64,000 nucleotides of DNA from Gymnogyps californianus (GCF_018139145.2 NC_059473.1:62664707-62728706); one strand, 5' to 3'. Numbered from the stretch's first letter, positions 13,735 through 27,569 are shown. Translations and numbers: made by a program. Notes: a model not told the origin generated them from the letters alone.

Positions 13735-13763
13735 GCTTTTCTCCCCTTTGTTTTCTTTGGCAG
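13735..13763 (+). other. Possible splice acceptor upstream of the NHSL1 long-isoform exon
   Basis: A long pyrimidine tract ends in TTTGGCAG at 13763, about 214 bases before the ATG. If used, the 13978 exon would be a second exon with spliced 5' leader sequence rather than a first exon. I see no TATA box or CpG island directly upstream, which leaves both readings open. This is inference from the motif alone. Confidence 0.3.
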
Positions 13764-13977
13764 CTCCCTAAGTGCTGTATCAAAACAGCTTCAGGGGAGC
13801 TGCGCTGGCACAGTGACCACCTCCATACTGGTGCTGGTTTAAATGCAGCGAGAAGAAACCTGGACGGAAGTCGGATTGAAATTGTTTAGCCTCCCATGAA
13901 AACCACAGAGAAAGGGGACAGGAACAATTTCAGAAAGGTCTGTTTGGAACCGAGGCCAGTAGCTGGCTTGAAAGAAA

Positions 13978-14182
13978 ATGAAAAAGGAGTGTGTTTCAAG
14001 ATCTTTCAAACTCAAACAAAACCCAGGCTCCCTCTCGCGTGCTGTAAGCTGGATAAATTTCTCCTCCTTATCAAGGCAGACAAAGAGATTGTTTCGCAGC
14101 GATGGTGAACTCTCCTCCATGTGCATGCAGCAGGTAGACGAGGATGATGAGAACTGGACCTACAGGAGCCAGCATAGAAAAG
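13978..14182 (+). CDS. NHSL1: NHSL1 N-terminal coding exon (long-isoform start), partial gene
   Basis: This exon encodes 68 residues beginning MKKECVSRSF and ending TYRSQHRK. It is then cut after the first base of the next codon by a donor at 14183 (AAAAG/GTGACT). Residues 18-46 hold a Ser/Arg/Lys-rich block, including SRAVSWINFSSLSRQTKRLF and RSDGELS, followed by an acidic DEDDENW segment. From memory this matches the N-terminus of the long human NHSL1 isoform. NHSL1 belongs to the Nance-Horan family, which binds Abi/Scar-WAVE components and tunes Arp2/3-driven lamellipodia. An in-frame TGA at 13969-13971 fixes ATG 13978 as the first start, with A at -3. The next exon, expected to read (A)VSNLDEES, is beyond the window. 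The phase-1 end fits a completed Ala codon there. This form lacks the WAVE-homology domain that a more upstream exon carries in related isoforms. NHS or NHSL2 are less likely because their N-termini differ. Confidence 0.88.
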
Positions 14183-17100
14183 GTGACTCGCTTTCTCTTT
14201 AACCCTTGTGATTGCTGGTGCCGTGTCAGCCCCTGGTCCGTGCTGTTGTCCAGCTGCTCGGGTCCCGCTGGGAGCCGGGAGCCGCAGGTGGGGTAGGAGG
14301 AGGAGAGCAGCACAAAAGCCTAGGCGCAGCACCGCCCTGCCAAGTTTTTCTCGGGTTAAAACTGTGAAAGCTTATAGTAATCAATGGGGAAAACCTTAAT
14401 TTCCCATCTGGGCAACATAAAGGTACTGACTGTGTGGTGTGTAGGTAAGTTTTGTTTATGCTTCTTGTAGCCAGTAGTCACTGGTGGCAGATCCTTTGGG
14501 CAAGTGCTGCAGGAATCTCTCCTCTGTATGTGGTATCAAAAGCCATTTAAGACTCGACTTGTAACAGTCTGGGTGGCTTTTTGGATGACTGCCTCATGGT
14601 CCTGCTGGAAAATTCTAAGTGTATTTTGTTTTATGAGGGCAGAATGAGAAGAGGTCCCAGATGCAAAATAAAAGAGATGATGGGATGGTGGTGGGAATTG
14701 CTCCACAGAGAGGAGGAGGGAGATCTAGGATGCAAGATAGGCAGCTCTAAATGAACCCTTGAAATACTCAAACCTGGAGTATATTTTATATGAGACTTTT
14801 AAAAAGTACTTTTTTGTGTTCATTTTTTTGAATGGAGTTTGTCAGGTACTTATTCAAGCATACCTCATATTTACCATAAATCAAAATAAATTTTGGAAGT
14901 TTGCTCCTCTGAGATGGTGAGCTACTGTTACCAGTGCATTTACTGGCTGGCAGGCAGTGGGGGGTGTGTGTGTGTGGTTAAAAATACTTGATAAAGTGAT
15001 TTGGTTGTAATTTCTCTAGTGCTGCCAGAGCACTAGTTTGTTAATGGAAAGTGTAAGGTTGACTCAGTTCTGCTGTAAGGTCACTTTTGTAAGAACAGGC
15101 AGGCTCTTACAAGGTTCAAGGGCATTTGAACTTCAAAGGCATTTTTATTTCTTTTCATTTCTGGGAGCAGTTAATAGCTATTTGACCAGAATTTCAGTTC
15201 CGAGTCAGAATAAATTGTGGCTTTAGTAAATGGTTTGGATGCAGGAACACTAACACAGGATGTATACACTTGTGCTTTGCTCCCAGCACGCTAGGAGACG
15301 ATTTTAATCTGTGCTTTGAAGATTGTTTTTTAACCCCTTTCGCTGCTGAAAAACTTCTAAAAAGGGAGTTGCATTTGCAACCAGTGGCTAATTTTTACTT
15401 TTGATTGTTGGCTTGTTGATATTGTACAGCAATGTCAGATACACTTCTAACGCCTGTGGGCTCTTTCACACTGTGGATCAGAAGAACTACGTGGTCCTGT
15501 TGCTGGTCGCTGTGTAACTTCCATAAAGTTTCTCATGCTGCCTTCCTTAGCCTGCGCTCACGCCACAAGGCAGAGATGGGAAAGGAAGCTGTACTGATGG
15601 ATTAACGGTGTATTAATTTTTCTGAGTGATTTACATAAAGAGCCCATTGTACAGGCTGGAAGGGGAGGGCAGAATTCCTCCCGTAATTGGGCAGCAAGCT
15701 ATGAAAGCCTCCCTGCCTGCCTGTAGCAGAGATGACAATACGTCATTTTTGAAAGGAAGGTGGAGGGAGGTATAGATCATGCAGGCTTTATTTCCCCTTT
15801 GCAGGGCACAATTTGACTCGACTTGTAAAATCTGCCTGCATCATAAATCTAACTGTGCACTTCTGTCTGACCGGGATCCTCTGCTTGGAGGGAGCTGACA
15901 AACTGGCAGGGGATGCCAGGGCTGAAGGGAGTTTGGGTTACATACGCAGGCAGAAGTAGTTTGTACATGGCTGGGAGTGTTTCACCCAGGGCTGCAAGTC
16001 AGGCTTGCACGATGTCAGAGCAGTTTGAGTATCAGTACCTGGCTGAGTCATCATCTTGGGTTTATATTCAAAGGCAAAACATGTGTGATAAATGAATACT
16101 TGTGTTCTCGAATTAGCTTGCTCCATTGGACCGTTGCGTTACTGCTTGCCAGCCTTTGTAAAACTGAGGGCTCAAAACAATATTGTCTTTGGTACTCGAG
16201 TTAACCACATCGCTTAAAATTAACGCAGACTAGAAAGAAATGGGATGCACAGCAGGCTGGAAGGATGGCTAGTTTTATATAGAAAACCAGACTGTTTATT
16301 TTAAATTAGCTGAAAAACTATAAACATTTCAGCTATCAGAGTAATTTTGCCTCCAGTTCTTCCTCAGGTAAATTGCTAAAAAGGTAAGCCTGACAAATCA
16401 CAGGCTCTCCTTCTACCTTTTTCTTTGCCTAACTGTACATGTAAAGGCAGGAGTGTTAACAGAAGTTGGAAATGAAGGAATTATTGTTTTTCTTTCTGAG
16501 CTGTTTCTCTTCCTGTCTTTTTAAACCTCTTACTCTTTTGCCGCTTCATTGCTCTTCCCGTCTCAGATTGCATTCCCACAAGGCTGCTAGGTGACAGGCA
16601 CAGGACAGCATGTGTTGCGTGGTATTTCACCAGCGAAGTGGCTAATCTGCATTGGCTGCAAACGGGAACTTGCAAACAGTAGCGAGCAGGGAGATTGGTT
16701 GGATTTGTCAGTTTAAAATGAGCAAGAAAAACAAAAAGTAAATGCTAACTACAAACGTGGGGCACACCCTGATGTCCTGCGCAGCTGAGCTCTGTGTGGA
16801 AGTCGAGTCGCAGGCTGCTGCTTCGCTCTTTGTTTTTTAAAAGGTACACAGTAGTGCAGAGCATTTTGGAACTAGTAGCACCAATTAGACTTCACATCTG
16901 ATAAAGCAGTTACTAAAAGAGACGGTAAAAGTTGATAGTAAAATAAAGGTTTGTTGTTTGAAACATTTCTTGCTCAGCCCTCTTCCTCCCCAGTCAGCTG
17001 GAAGTCACCAAAATTTGAAATGAGAGCACACTAACTCCCATGTTTCTCTTCTTTAACCTGAATTTTTAGTTCAGATTTCTTACCTTTTGGGCTAGCAGAA

Positions 17101-19763
17101 GTTTCCTTTATTCTGGAGCATGCGTGTGGGTGAAATGATATTTTTTTATTCCCTATGCCTGCTCCAAGTGTCCTTTTTCTCTTGCGTAGGCACTGCTTAT
17201 CCCTTTCTGTTACAGGCGTTCCCGGAGGTTGCTCCAACGGGAGAGGGCAGGCCAGTGTGGCCAGAGTCGATCTGAATTCATCCGGCCTGTTATGGACAGA
17301 GCCCGTGGAGCTGACCGTGCTTCATACGGCTGTGCACGGGGTGTCGGGGCAGCGGTACCAAGGCACCTTTGCTGACGGGTGCTGCTGACTGAGGTTGTCC
17401 GTCTCATGAAAGCCACCGGAGCGGCAGACGCCGGCCTTCTGAGTTGTGTAGCTGCTCCGCCGCCGCCTTGGTCAACAGAGCTGGCTTGTTCTGCTGAGCA
17501 GGGTCCTGTCGGCTCATGAGGCAGCTTTGTGAGCACTCCGTAACTTCTGTGCATGAGGTTTCCCTGGTTTCCCTCACAGAAGATACCTGTGCAAGGATGC
17601 CCTGTGCTAGTACAGCTGCTTTGAAGAGGCAGGCGTAGGACCAGTCAGACTTCGATTTTTGTCAGACAAGCTTTTTGTTGGTAGACATTCTAGTTTTCAT
17701 CCACTTTGCTCTTCTAATGGCACAGCTTGCTTCTGGTATGCTCAGTGGGAACCCAGGGAACAGCTTGATTTTTTGCAGTGGCTGAGCCTAAAATTCCCAC
17801 CAGAAGCAGGGCTGGTTTGCTCGCTGATGGTTCCTGGAAAACCGAGCAGGTCCTGGTTTGGAGGCTGTTCCCTGTGTCTTGGTGCGTTTCTGTGTGTGCT
17901 GGAGGTGCAGTGGTAGGCATGTAAAGCGGGCAGCGTGCTGCTCCTGCCCCCAGGTGTTTTCAGACTGAAGCTCAGAGTGTTTTTTTTCTTTAAAAAACAC
18001 ATTATTGAAAAAACACTGACAGAGTTATTCTTTGAAACTGAAGCGAAGGTGCTTGTGTGTGTTGCAAAGGATTTCTGACCTGTGGAAGTATTTAACAGTC
18101 ATTCATGTGGGTCTGTGCTGTTTACCATGAGCATGACATAGCAAGTTAACTTTGAACAGAGATAACACGAGTCAGTTTATGGTACAGATCTCACCATATT
18201 TACTTTGACTTTGCAGAAAAGGAGATGAGTCGCATTTCAGCATCATCTTACCGAGTTTTGCTGACTTTATTTTTCTTCTTTTTTCTTTTTATTTCTTCCT
18301 TCCTGTTGGTTTTGAGGGTTGGAAAAGGAGAGCTTTTGACAGCAGCCCTGAGCAGTGCTGCCTTCACGGCTGGTCTTGCTGATCTCTCCGCCGTGCTGGC
18401 AGGGATGCAGAGAAAGGGAAGATGTTTCTCCGGAGTGGTTAAATACGCCTGAGCTAGTGACGTTATTTCTCCTGTTATTTCCTTCCAACAGTGATCTTCT
18501 GGCCAGGTGTTGGAGAAGCACAATTAGCAGTCAGGTCTGGCCACAGGTAGCAAAACATTAAAAGAAGCTGTTACCCAATGGGGAGGTTTTCCCCCTCTCC
18601 CCCCAGCTCCTGTCCCTGCTTATTGCTCTGATTTTTTTTACCCACTGCCTCCATTTTATTTGGTTGCTTTCCAACCTTTCTGCATCACGAGAAAGTCAAA
18701 AGTCTTGGCTGCTTTTTACTGCAGGCTGTACTACCTGGAAAACATATTTGGAGTCATTACGCAGAGAAACCTTGTTTGTCGGATAACTGTGGTCTTTTAA
18801 AGACAGATCAAACCCAGTTCAAAAGGTGGCAGCCACTGGCTTTCTGCTGTCTGCTGGCCAAGTCTCAGTCCTTAATATAAAAGCGTGTGGAATGCCCTTT
18901 TTTTCCTTGCAAAAACAGTCTCAATGTGAAGCTTTCTTTTAATGCTAAAAGTCCTTTAAACTCATAGGTAACTACTTGTGGGCTCAGCTTTTCGTGTCCT
19001 TGTGGCGTGTCCAGTGGAGGTAATCCTGATGTCCTGATGACAACTCTTACCAAAGCTGTCAGTTAACTTCCTAACTACCCACTGCATATCATGGTCTGAG
19101 AATGTCACAATTACCAAGGGGTTAAATTTTCACAAACCGAACAATTAATTTCTTCTGTCACAGCAGCAATATTGGTGCTGCCTTATTATGTCAGTAAAAA
19201 TGATGTTCTTTAGCTATGCCTATACTACCTGTGGTCGGTTTAAACATATATCACACAAGTTTGATACTATCAGATGAGTTTTTCTTCACATTCCAGAGGC
19301 AGAATTGGGACTCAAGACCTTCAATTTTTGTAATACTGAGGAGTTTGTATTTTCAGTGCTTCCTGTAGTAATGAGATGTAAGAGTACCAAGAACTAGTAA
19401 GTCCCCATAAGCAACATTACTGAATCCAGACTTGCTGTTGCTATTCTAATGTAAAATCATTTAATGGGGCTTTTTTTCTGTATGTTTTTGCACAAGATCT
19501 TGTGTTCAAGGGGGGAAAAAGTCATGTCAGTTACTACATAGATAAGGGCCTATAAACCCGAAGGGAGCTGTTAGCATTTGTAGAAGCAGTAATATGTGAT
19601 GGATTGTAGTGTTGGGGTGGGTGTGTCTGAAAAGTATTCTTGAAGCTTTGGGCAAGTCCATAAATAATCATGTATGGAAACCTCAAAAAGCATTTGCGTA
19701 AGAGACTGGAATGACTCCAAAACAAATATTATATGTTTTATATACCTTTTTGTGGAACACATC

Positions 19764-19782
19764 TTTTTTTTTTTTTTTTTTT
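19764..19782 (+). repeat. Poly-T run
   Basis: Nineteen consecutive T in an AT-rich stretch. No element is recognised. Confidence 0.9.
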
Positions 19783-22700
19783 AAAGAAATGAATGTTTTA
19801 TAGACATGCAATTTTGTATATATGAGCACACATATACAAATCTAAATATTTAAGTGGAAAAAATAATGAGAGATTTGATACAAAGGCCAATTTTCTGTCT
19901 TGTCATCCCATTTCCTTTTACGTGTTGTAGGTTCTGTATGCAAAGATAAAATTGGATATAGTTATACACATTTGTAACAATTTGCCTATATGGTCAAGTT
20001 TGCATCTTAATTTTTGTGCTTGAAACTGTTGGATGTTGTGCTTTTAGGGAAGCAGTCCTCAGCTGGGAGCAGAGGTACTACTTAAATTACTGAGACATGG
20101 ACTATTTGTCTTAGCACGTTTGTATCATGGCACAGCAGACAGTTCTGTAAAACTTTTATGATATACAGTGGCAATCAAAACTTCTCATGCTGGTAAAACA
20201 GCTGGAGACAGTCGAAAGTCCTGCATTTAACTACAACTTGAAGTAGCAACTTTGTATGCTTGTACATAAATGCAGACTTAATCAAAACTTTGCCTTCTTT
20301 CCCATGTCTTCTGGTAAATACTGCTGTAGATGGGAATCTGAAAGTGGGTTTGCTAAGCAAAAATTTGTAAGCCACAGAAACAAATTAAGTAAGAAATATT
20401 GATATATATCGCAGAATCATTTGTTCAAACCCATACCTCTACTTTCGCTTTATCAAAAAAACATGATCCAGACATCATTGCTATTTGTTCTATAAAATCC
20501 TTGCCAAATTTCAATCCTTTGCTATTTTTATAGTACAAATAACTGTTATTTAAAAAAAAAATTAAAATTGTTCTTTGTCACCTGATCAAAACCTTCCAGG
20601 TGAAAATAGAAGAAAAAATAACTTGCTATGACCTTAAGTATTTGCTGCAGTCCTTCCCTGTTTCCCAGCTGCTATCCCAGTGTGTCCGTTCCTCTCCAGG
20701 AAGCAGTGGCTGGAGAACTGTAGTCTGTGCTAAAGGACATTTCCGACTAGATTTTTTTACAAACAGTTGTGGCTGGTTTCACTGTCTATATGCTGTCTAC
20801 TCCAAGAGCCATAACCTCTTACTAATGTAAGTTTACTGTGTTGAAGGGTCTTAATCTCTCAGGGGATTGTGGAATTTTTTTGTTATGATGGAGTTGAAGG
20901 GAAGAACACGCTTGTACGGTGTTACTGTGGGGAATCAACATGTTAGAGCTGCTGTCTCAGAAGTGTGCTTTTGTTAGATGGAGGGGAAGTTAACCGCTGG
21001 TATTTGAGAACCATGAAGCTCCCCAGGTTGCTGCTCCCGGGGCAGATGCTGGTTCCTTCTGGGCTGCTGCGAAGTGAGACCCTGACTGTTTTTACTTTTT
21101 GTGGCGCACCTTGAATTTCACTTGCAGAGTAGCTCCAGTAAGAGTTTTCTTGGCTGGTCGCTGTAGAAAACCACAGTCTTGGGAAATGCAAACAAATTGA
21201 GTAGCACCTGACTTAACCGTGTGTTTCCAAAGTTACCAGGACATTGCAACCCAATTTGTCTTGCAGTTTCGCTTTACTTGATGTGTGGATTAGCACTGTA
21301 GCTAGAGCAGCGCTCTTCACAGAATAGCGTGTCCTTTGCTTGCTTCTTTGCAGCAATGAAGAAACGCACAGGGTGCTGTGATTTTCCTTCTGAGAGTGTA
21401 TCGTTTTGACCTTTATGAATGGTTTCAAGTTATATTTCATGATGTATACACTTCTATATACTTTTATACACTGTATATACTTTTTCGTGTTCCCAGGATA
21501 CTTCTCATTCCCTCTGAAGTCCAGCTAATCCTTAGGCTGAAAACTTGGGGCAAATGTTTTCCCCTCAGTAGAGGGTCAAAACTGATGTCTCCTGACCTTC
21601 ACATTTTACTCCTAGCTAGCTGTATTTTATAAAGCAGACTGGATGTTTTCCAGTGAGACATTGTATGCACTGTTTGAGCTGAAACAACGCGCTGTATGTG
21701 CTTTCCTATGCACTGGTCATCAAGTAAAAGAATACATGAAAATTTCTGTTTCCCTGTAGTTGTTAGCCAACTGTTTCATGAATTGGCCCCTAAAACTGAG
21801 GGGACCTTTGTCTCTGGCGTGGTCATAGCTCACCATTCTGGCAGGACATTGCAAATATTACAGCTACTTGGTTTTCTCCAATCTCCATCACAAATGAAAA
21901 GAAAGTGAAGTTAAAGGTTAAGAATGTGGTTTAATGACTAAAGTTAATGAATTTTGCAAGAGTGTATTTAGCTTCTATTACAATAGTTGGAACAATTAAA
22001 AAGGGTGGATTTGACAGTTTGTAATTTAAACTGTGAAATTCATTTTCTCTTGTCTTTTAGATGCAGAATCTCAATAAAAATAAAGAAATTAAACTCTAGG
22101 TTTTCCATCCACCTGTTTTTTTTGCTGACATTTATCTATTAATTTATCTACTAGCCTCTCTTTCCCACTTGTAGGTAGAAACCCCTTTGTTGTCTTTTTC
22201 TTTTTTTGTGGGGAATTGAAATGGAAACTCTGCTATAACCTTATGTGTAGCTTGTTGTTCCAAAGCCTGAGCTGAAGTGATCTGTTAAAATAAGGCTTAG
22301 GTGCTTATGATATCTACACAAGGGGTATTTGCAGTATGCGAGCATGTATGTTGGACACATAAGAGTATGGCGTATTTTCCATCCCAAGGAAAGGTAATCA
22401 ATATGTACACCCTCTGCTCCTTCTAGAGCTTCCCTTACATGTGGCATGGCAGCTTCTGCTTGGCACTTTATCTCCCTGAAGCAGATGGATTCCCTGGACA
22501 TTGAGTCTCGATGAACTTGCGGTGTACCAAAGGCAGTTATGAGCTGTGAATTAAATGCATTGCAACTGGTGTATCACTTGCCCATTCACTCAAAACAAAA
22601 AGATGTGAGAAGTGCGTAGAAGGCTTTTGGTAAAGTTGCTCAGAAGTTGTCAAATCAAACACCGAAGCAGAGGGATTGAGAGGGCTGCATATTGCTTGAG

Positions 22701-23545
22701 AGTAGCTCACAGAGATGCCAAATAGAAGTTGCCCCCGGTCGCAGTTTCTCCAAGGTAACACAGGTCCATAATAAAAGTGCTCGTGCATTTGCGTGCATGT
22801 ATATTGGAAGGGAGGGAGGAGGCAGAGACATGACCCCTCTTCCCACTTCTTACATGAACTGTGGGCCATGTCCATTAACCATGGTACAAGAAGCCGTGCT
22901 TGCCAGTTGGCAGGTCAGGTTTGATAGGGACGGCTGCTGGAGGGAGGCACGGCTTGGTCTCCTCGCTGCTTCGCCCGGGAACGGCACCTGCCCACCGGGC
23001 ACCGTGTGCCTGGTGCACGCAGCACGTCCTGTCAGTCGGGTCCATGACCCGCTCCCGTCGCCTGCTGCCTCTCTTTCCTTTTGCTTGCTTGCATGGGTGA
23101 ATTTTCTTACTTCCCTGTGGCTGTGTTTTATTCTGCACGTGCAGGTGTTTGCTCCCTAATGCAGCAGGGATGCTCACGGTTTACGTATTTGGCTTAATAC
23201 TCTGAATCACGCTCTTGTAGGCACCTCGCTAGTGACTATCTTAATTAAAGAGGGACCTATGGAAAAAACAGGCTCTTAATTTTGGTTCTGTCATTCATGC
23301 CTAATTTCAATGCCTGAAATAGGTATAGAAACTAATGAATAGTGGAGGCTCTTGCCTTTTAGAAACTGAAATTTGTTTGTACTTGCTTGTAATTTCCATG
23401 GAGTCTTTTGTATCTGTTTTTCTCCCTTGTAGTCAAGACTGCTGAAGAGCTGATGAGTAAGGATGACTGATTACAGCATACTGTACACTTACATGGAAAC
23501 TTTCATCCAGGAGTTATTAACTCAATTTTATTAACCTTGAGTAAT

Positions 23546-23581
23546 GCATTTACATGCATGCATTTACATGCATTTACATGC
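23546..23581 (+). repeat. 10-bp short tandem repeat
   Basis: CATTTACATG recurs three times, with an extra CATG after the first copy. It is a simple repeat. Confidence 0.85.
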
Positions 23582-26420
23582 CATATACGATAAATACGGC
23601 ATTTTCATTTCAGAATGAAAATGAGGTCATTGTGACATGCAGTGGCAGAATCAGGTATGAAATGATACGTTTGACTTGTAGCCAACTTAACATGCTTTTG
23701 CAAAGGGAGAAGACCCCCTGCGCTCAGCAGCACAGCGCCTTCCACTGAGGTGCCGGCTGGTTAAGACGGTGGAACTGGACCAACACTGAGGGGGCTGCAG
23801 CTCCTGCACAGTCTCTGGCAGATTGTGATTCAGCTGGGACTGTGGGGAAGGCAGCAAATCTATCAAATTAATCAGGTCAAATGAGATATAACTCATTTTG
23901 TTCTCCCTGCTCCACGCTGACACTTCACACACACGTGCCGGAGCCTCAGTGAAGCAGCAGTCGCATTTCTACCCCAGGGATGATGGCAGAAAACGCCTCG
24001 GGGCTGGCTTGGGTTTGTAGTGAGGAAAGAGCCAGAACAGGTGGGGATTCAGGAATATGTCCCATTGCAACGCACAGGTGAAGCTGTAATAACCTACAAA
24101 CCGCTCTGACAGCCTGCTCTGCGCACGGTTACTGATGAGAGTGCTGGTTCCGTTTGCTACCCAAGGACAGTGAATGCCAAAGTGCCAGTTCTTGTCCTTT
24201 GTTTTCAAGGACTTGGGTGTATTTTGGCCCATAGCTTTATATCAGAAGAGAACTGCTTAAAGTACTGCTGGTTTTAGCTCAGTATTTCAGTGAACTATTT
24301 TTGGTCTGTTAAGTAAGCATTTTGATGACGTGAATGAAGACAGCTCCCAGCTAGTACTGATGGTGTGCCTGCATGGTTGTACCCCTTAGGTCAGAAGAGA
24401 AACTGATTTTTCTGTTTGCTTCTTTGTGTTTGTCTGATGCGTGTTTCGGCCTCGCGGAGTTTTTTGATAAAAGACCATTGCTCTGTGTTTGGTGACAATG
24501 TGCTGTAATTGTGCGTATTTCGGGAAACAACCTGTTCTTTTCTCCTCCTCCTTGTAGGACAGTGCGTAACGGTACAGTTGTCTTTGGATGCCAGGTTGAT
24601 AACGGGGTAATTCAGATGTCCTTCCTGCCACCCGTGTTTTTGATATTCCTCATTACCCAAAGGCGGCCGCAGAGTATTCCTCATTGGCTTGTTGTTACCA
24701 GGGCTAGTGAAACACTGACGGCGTCAGTCTGAAGGAGCAAGCCCATGTCAACCTGTGGTAGACCTGCGGCGATTTTCTGGAGCAGTGCATAGGTGACTGT
24801 GCAAATGAAAGTGCCCACGAGGGGCTTTTTGGTTTTTGTTTTAATAGCAAACATTATCGATAAAGCCCTGTTGCATCCATTAATCAAAGATACTTTGACA
24901 CTCAGCCCTTGCAAAACAATCATCTTTTATTTAGGAGCAGGTCTTTTAGCAGCAAATTGAAATTACTGGATTGCCCGTTGTTTTTCCAGGCTTTTTCTTC
25001 AGAATTTCTACTCTAGCCTCTCTTTAAATTTAGGACTGTCAGTGACTGTTTTGGTACAATTAGTTTTCTCCTTCTCATATGGTAAGCCTCTATGCACTTT
25101 GGTCCTCCCTGCACAAGCAGGAATGTCCTCTTTGTTCGACTTCTGCAGCAAAGAAATTCCTGAATGAATTTGGAGAAGTTGGTTACAGATTCCTTTCTTG
25201 ACCTATAGCAGCTCTTAAAAAGATTTTGCCCTCTCTGTGCCCTTTGTCTGAAGAGTAAGGCAAACAAAAGATAAGGCGAACTAATTCATGACTTCATTGT
25301 ATTTGTTTTCTTCCTCACTTAAGGCAGAAGACAGCCCATTCCTGAAACCATTTATTTTATTATTTTTAATGCCAAGCACTTTGCACCTGCAGACATTGCT
25401 GGGTTTATTACAAAGAACTTTTTGTTTGTAATAATCAGAAACCATAACACAATTTCACAAACGCTGTGTGTAGTATCTAATTGAAAACTCCGCCAGTATA
25501 GCTATAGCTAGGGTGGGAAAAGGAATAAAGTTGTTTCACTGAAAATTGTCTTTTGATGAAAAAAACAGACACATAGATAAAAGATTTGACTTTGGCTCCT
25601 GAATTTATATGTGACTAAAGTGGAACTATGTCCCTCCTTCAAGTAAGAGGTCAGTTTTAGGTTTAATTCTCTGGGAAAACAATTTCAAATGGTTTCAGAG
25701 GTTTTATTGGAAGAAGGTTGTTTTAGAAATCTGTTTTAATTATGGGTAAATGTTTTTTTCAAATGTTTATATTGGTTCTGTTCATCCCTGTTGCTTAAAA
25801 GTGCTTAAATTCATTTTTCTTCTATGTTTGAATATTTGGAAAATTCTTTTTCTTGTGCCATTCTTGAAAGGTACGACAAGGCCCTGTAGCTGCGAGTCTG
25901 GGAGTACATGAGTAGCTCTATACTCGTTTCACTGATAATTTGAGAAGGTCCATTCACCGCAAGTCACCTGCCTGCATTACTTTTTGCAGGACAGGACACA
26001 TCCTTTTACTTCCTGCTATGGTGAATATTTATCAATTTGAGGTATTTGAGTTAATCACAGGGTTATTCTAATTATTTACAATGGATTCTGCTTTAAAAGA
26101 CATACTTCCAGCATGATCATTTGAGCAAGTTGCTTGTTTCATTATGTTTCCTGTGACTTTCCCCAAACGAATTTCATCTTCTATAATAATTTTTAAAATA
26201 CTTCTTTCCTTCCTCACTGTATGAGGAAACTCCACCCTAATCAGTGAAGAATTCCTCAAGTGGAATGGATAACATAATACACACTATCAACTGCAAGAGA
26301 TAATAGCAAAATACTTTCCCTCGCTTTGGAGTTACAAGAATATTTGGTTTTACTTATCAAAATAATGGTTAATATCTTTTCAGCTGCTGCTCGGTTTCCG
26401 AGTCGATGCTGCCCCTTTAA

Positions 26421-26469
26421 AGATACGCTGGGGCTGACCTGACCTCTCTTTATCTTCCCCCTCTTATCA
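26421..26469. promoter_or_regulatory. GATA-motif cluster
   Basis: AGATAC, TTATCTT and CTTATCA occur within 50 bases, beside a TGACCTGACCT direct repeat that resembles a nuclear-receptor half-site pair. The clustering suggests an intronic enhancer. No proof is available from sequence. Confidence 0.3.
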
Positions 26470-27298
26470 CCAGTGGGACCACAGCTCCTGGTAGGCTCTG
26501 GATCTGGCTTTCCTTAGTGCTTGAGCCGACTGCAGACTAAACGGTGTTGGGCTGTGACAACCTTCGAGTTGAACATTTTATTTTTACTCCAGCTGTTTTG
26601 TTTGGGTAGTTTCTCAGGGTGGGTTTTTTTTTGTTTTGTTTGTGTGTTTTATGCACAGTTTGAAAGGGAAACATGTCAGAATGATTCAGGCTTTAGAAAA
26701 AAATCTCTTTCAATAGTTGGCACCCATCCAGAGTATCAGAAACGTACGTCTCCGCAGACCGCTTTGGTTCTAAAAGGGAAAAGGATTTAATTAGACGTCC
26801 CAACAGCCCTGCTAGCTGGCAGTCAAATTGGGATGTGCTTTGCTGCACAGCAACACGTGAAGCAAGACAGAAACAGCCTACCCCCATCCTTTTTCCATGA
26901 GTTGGGCAGGTCTGAGCTGCATTTTCTTCCATGCTTATTTTAATGGTGCAATCTTTACTATCAAAAAATGGTGCAAGTATATACATATTTTTCATAAATT
27001 TATCTCCCTCCATCCTGTTGCATTTTCAGGTTAGGGCAGCTAAGAGAAATGGCACTAATGACGCTATGTTTTCAACAAGGGAAAAATGACACTGATGTAT
27101 TTCTTCTAGTTGTTCTCAGAGAGCTGACAGAAATTTCAGTGACTTGAGAGGAAGGGAGAGAACGAAAGACACGGTTTGGTGTGTCAAAATTCCTGACTCC
27201 ATGTGGTTTAAACATTTCTATTTAGAAGACCATGACCAGCCCTTATTAAATATGGATATACATGCACAACTCTCCATGTCAGTTGTGGTCTCCTCTAT

Positions 27299-27346
27299 GG
27301 AGCCAGTCTGTTTAGGAGCCAGTCTGTTTAGGAGCCAGTCTATTTA
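27299..27346 (+). repeat. 16-bp unit in three tandem copies
   Basis: GGAGCCAGTCTGTTTA occurs twice exactly, then once with one change (TATTTA), followed by a decayed fragment CATCCAGCCAG. The near-identity implies recent expansion. Confidence 0.9.
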
Positions 27347-27569
27347 GCATCCAGCCAGTAGGGGCGGTGCCTCCATGAGAGGTGGCGATGGCAGTTGGCA
27401 TTATCTCCTCTACTTCTCCCTTCATGGGGTAGATGTGGTGGGATATGTTCCTGGAGGCAGCGCTTCACACTTGTAGCTGTCTCTTCAAATGCAGCTCAAC
27501 ATGTAATGCTTTACACAGTCAGTATAGTTGTAATTTGACAGTTGGAATATATTTCCATGTTATTTCCGT

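Noticed and set aside
17216..17480. Exon candidate after TTCTGTTACAG
   Set aside because: The acceptor is good, but no frame gives a recognisable protein and no clear donor closes it. Kept only as an intron remark.
22692..23159. 155-codon plus-strand open frame
   Set aside because: No recognisable motif and no good splice signals. It covers a locally GC-rich patch, so chance openness is likely.
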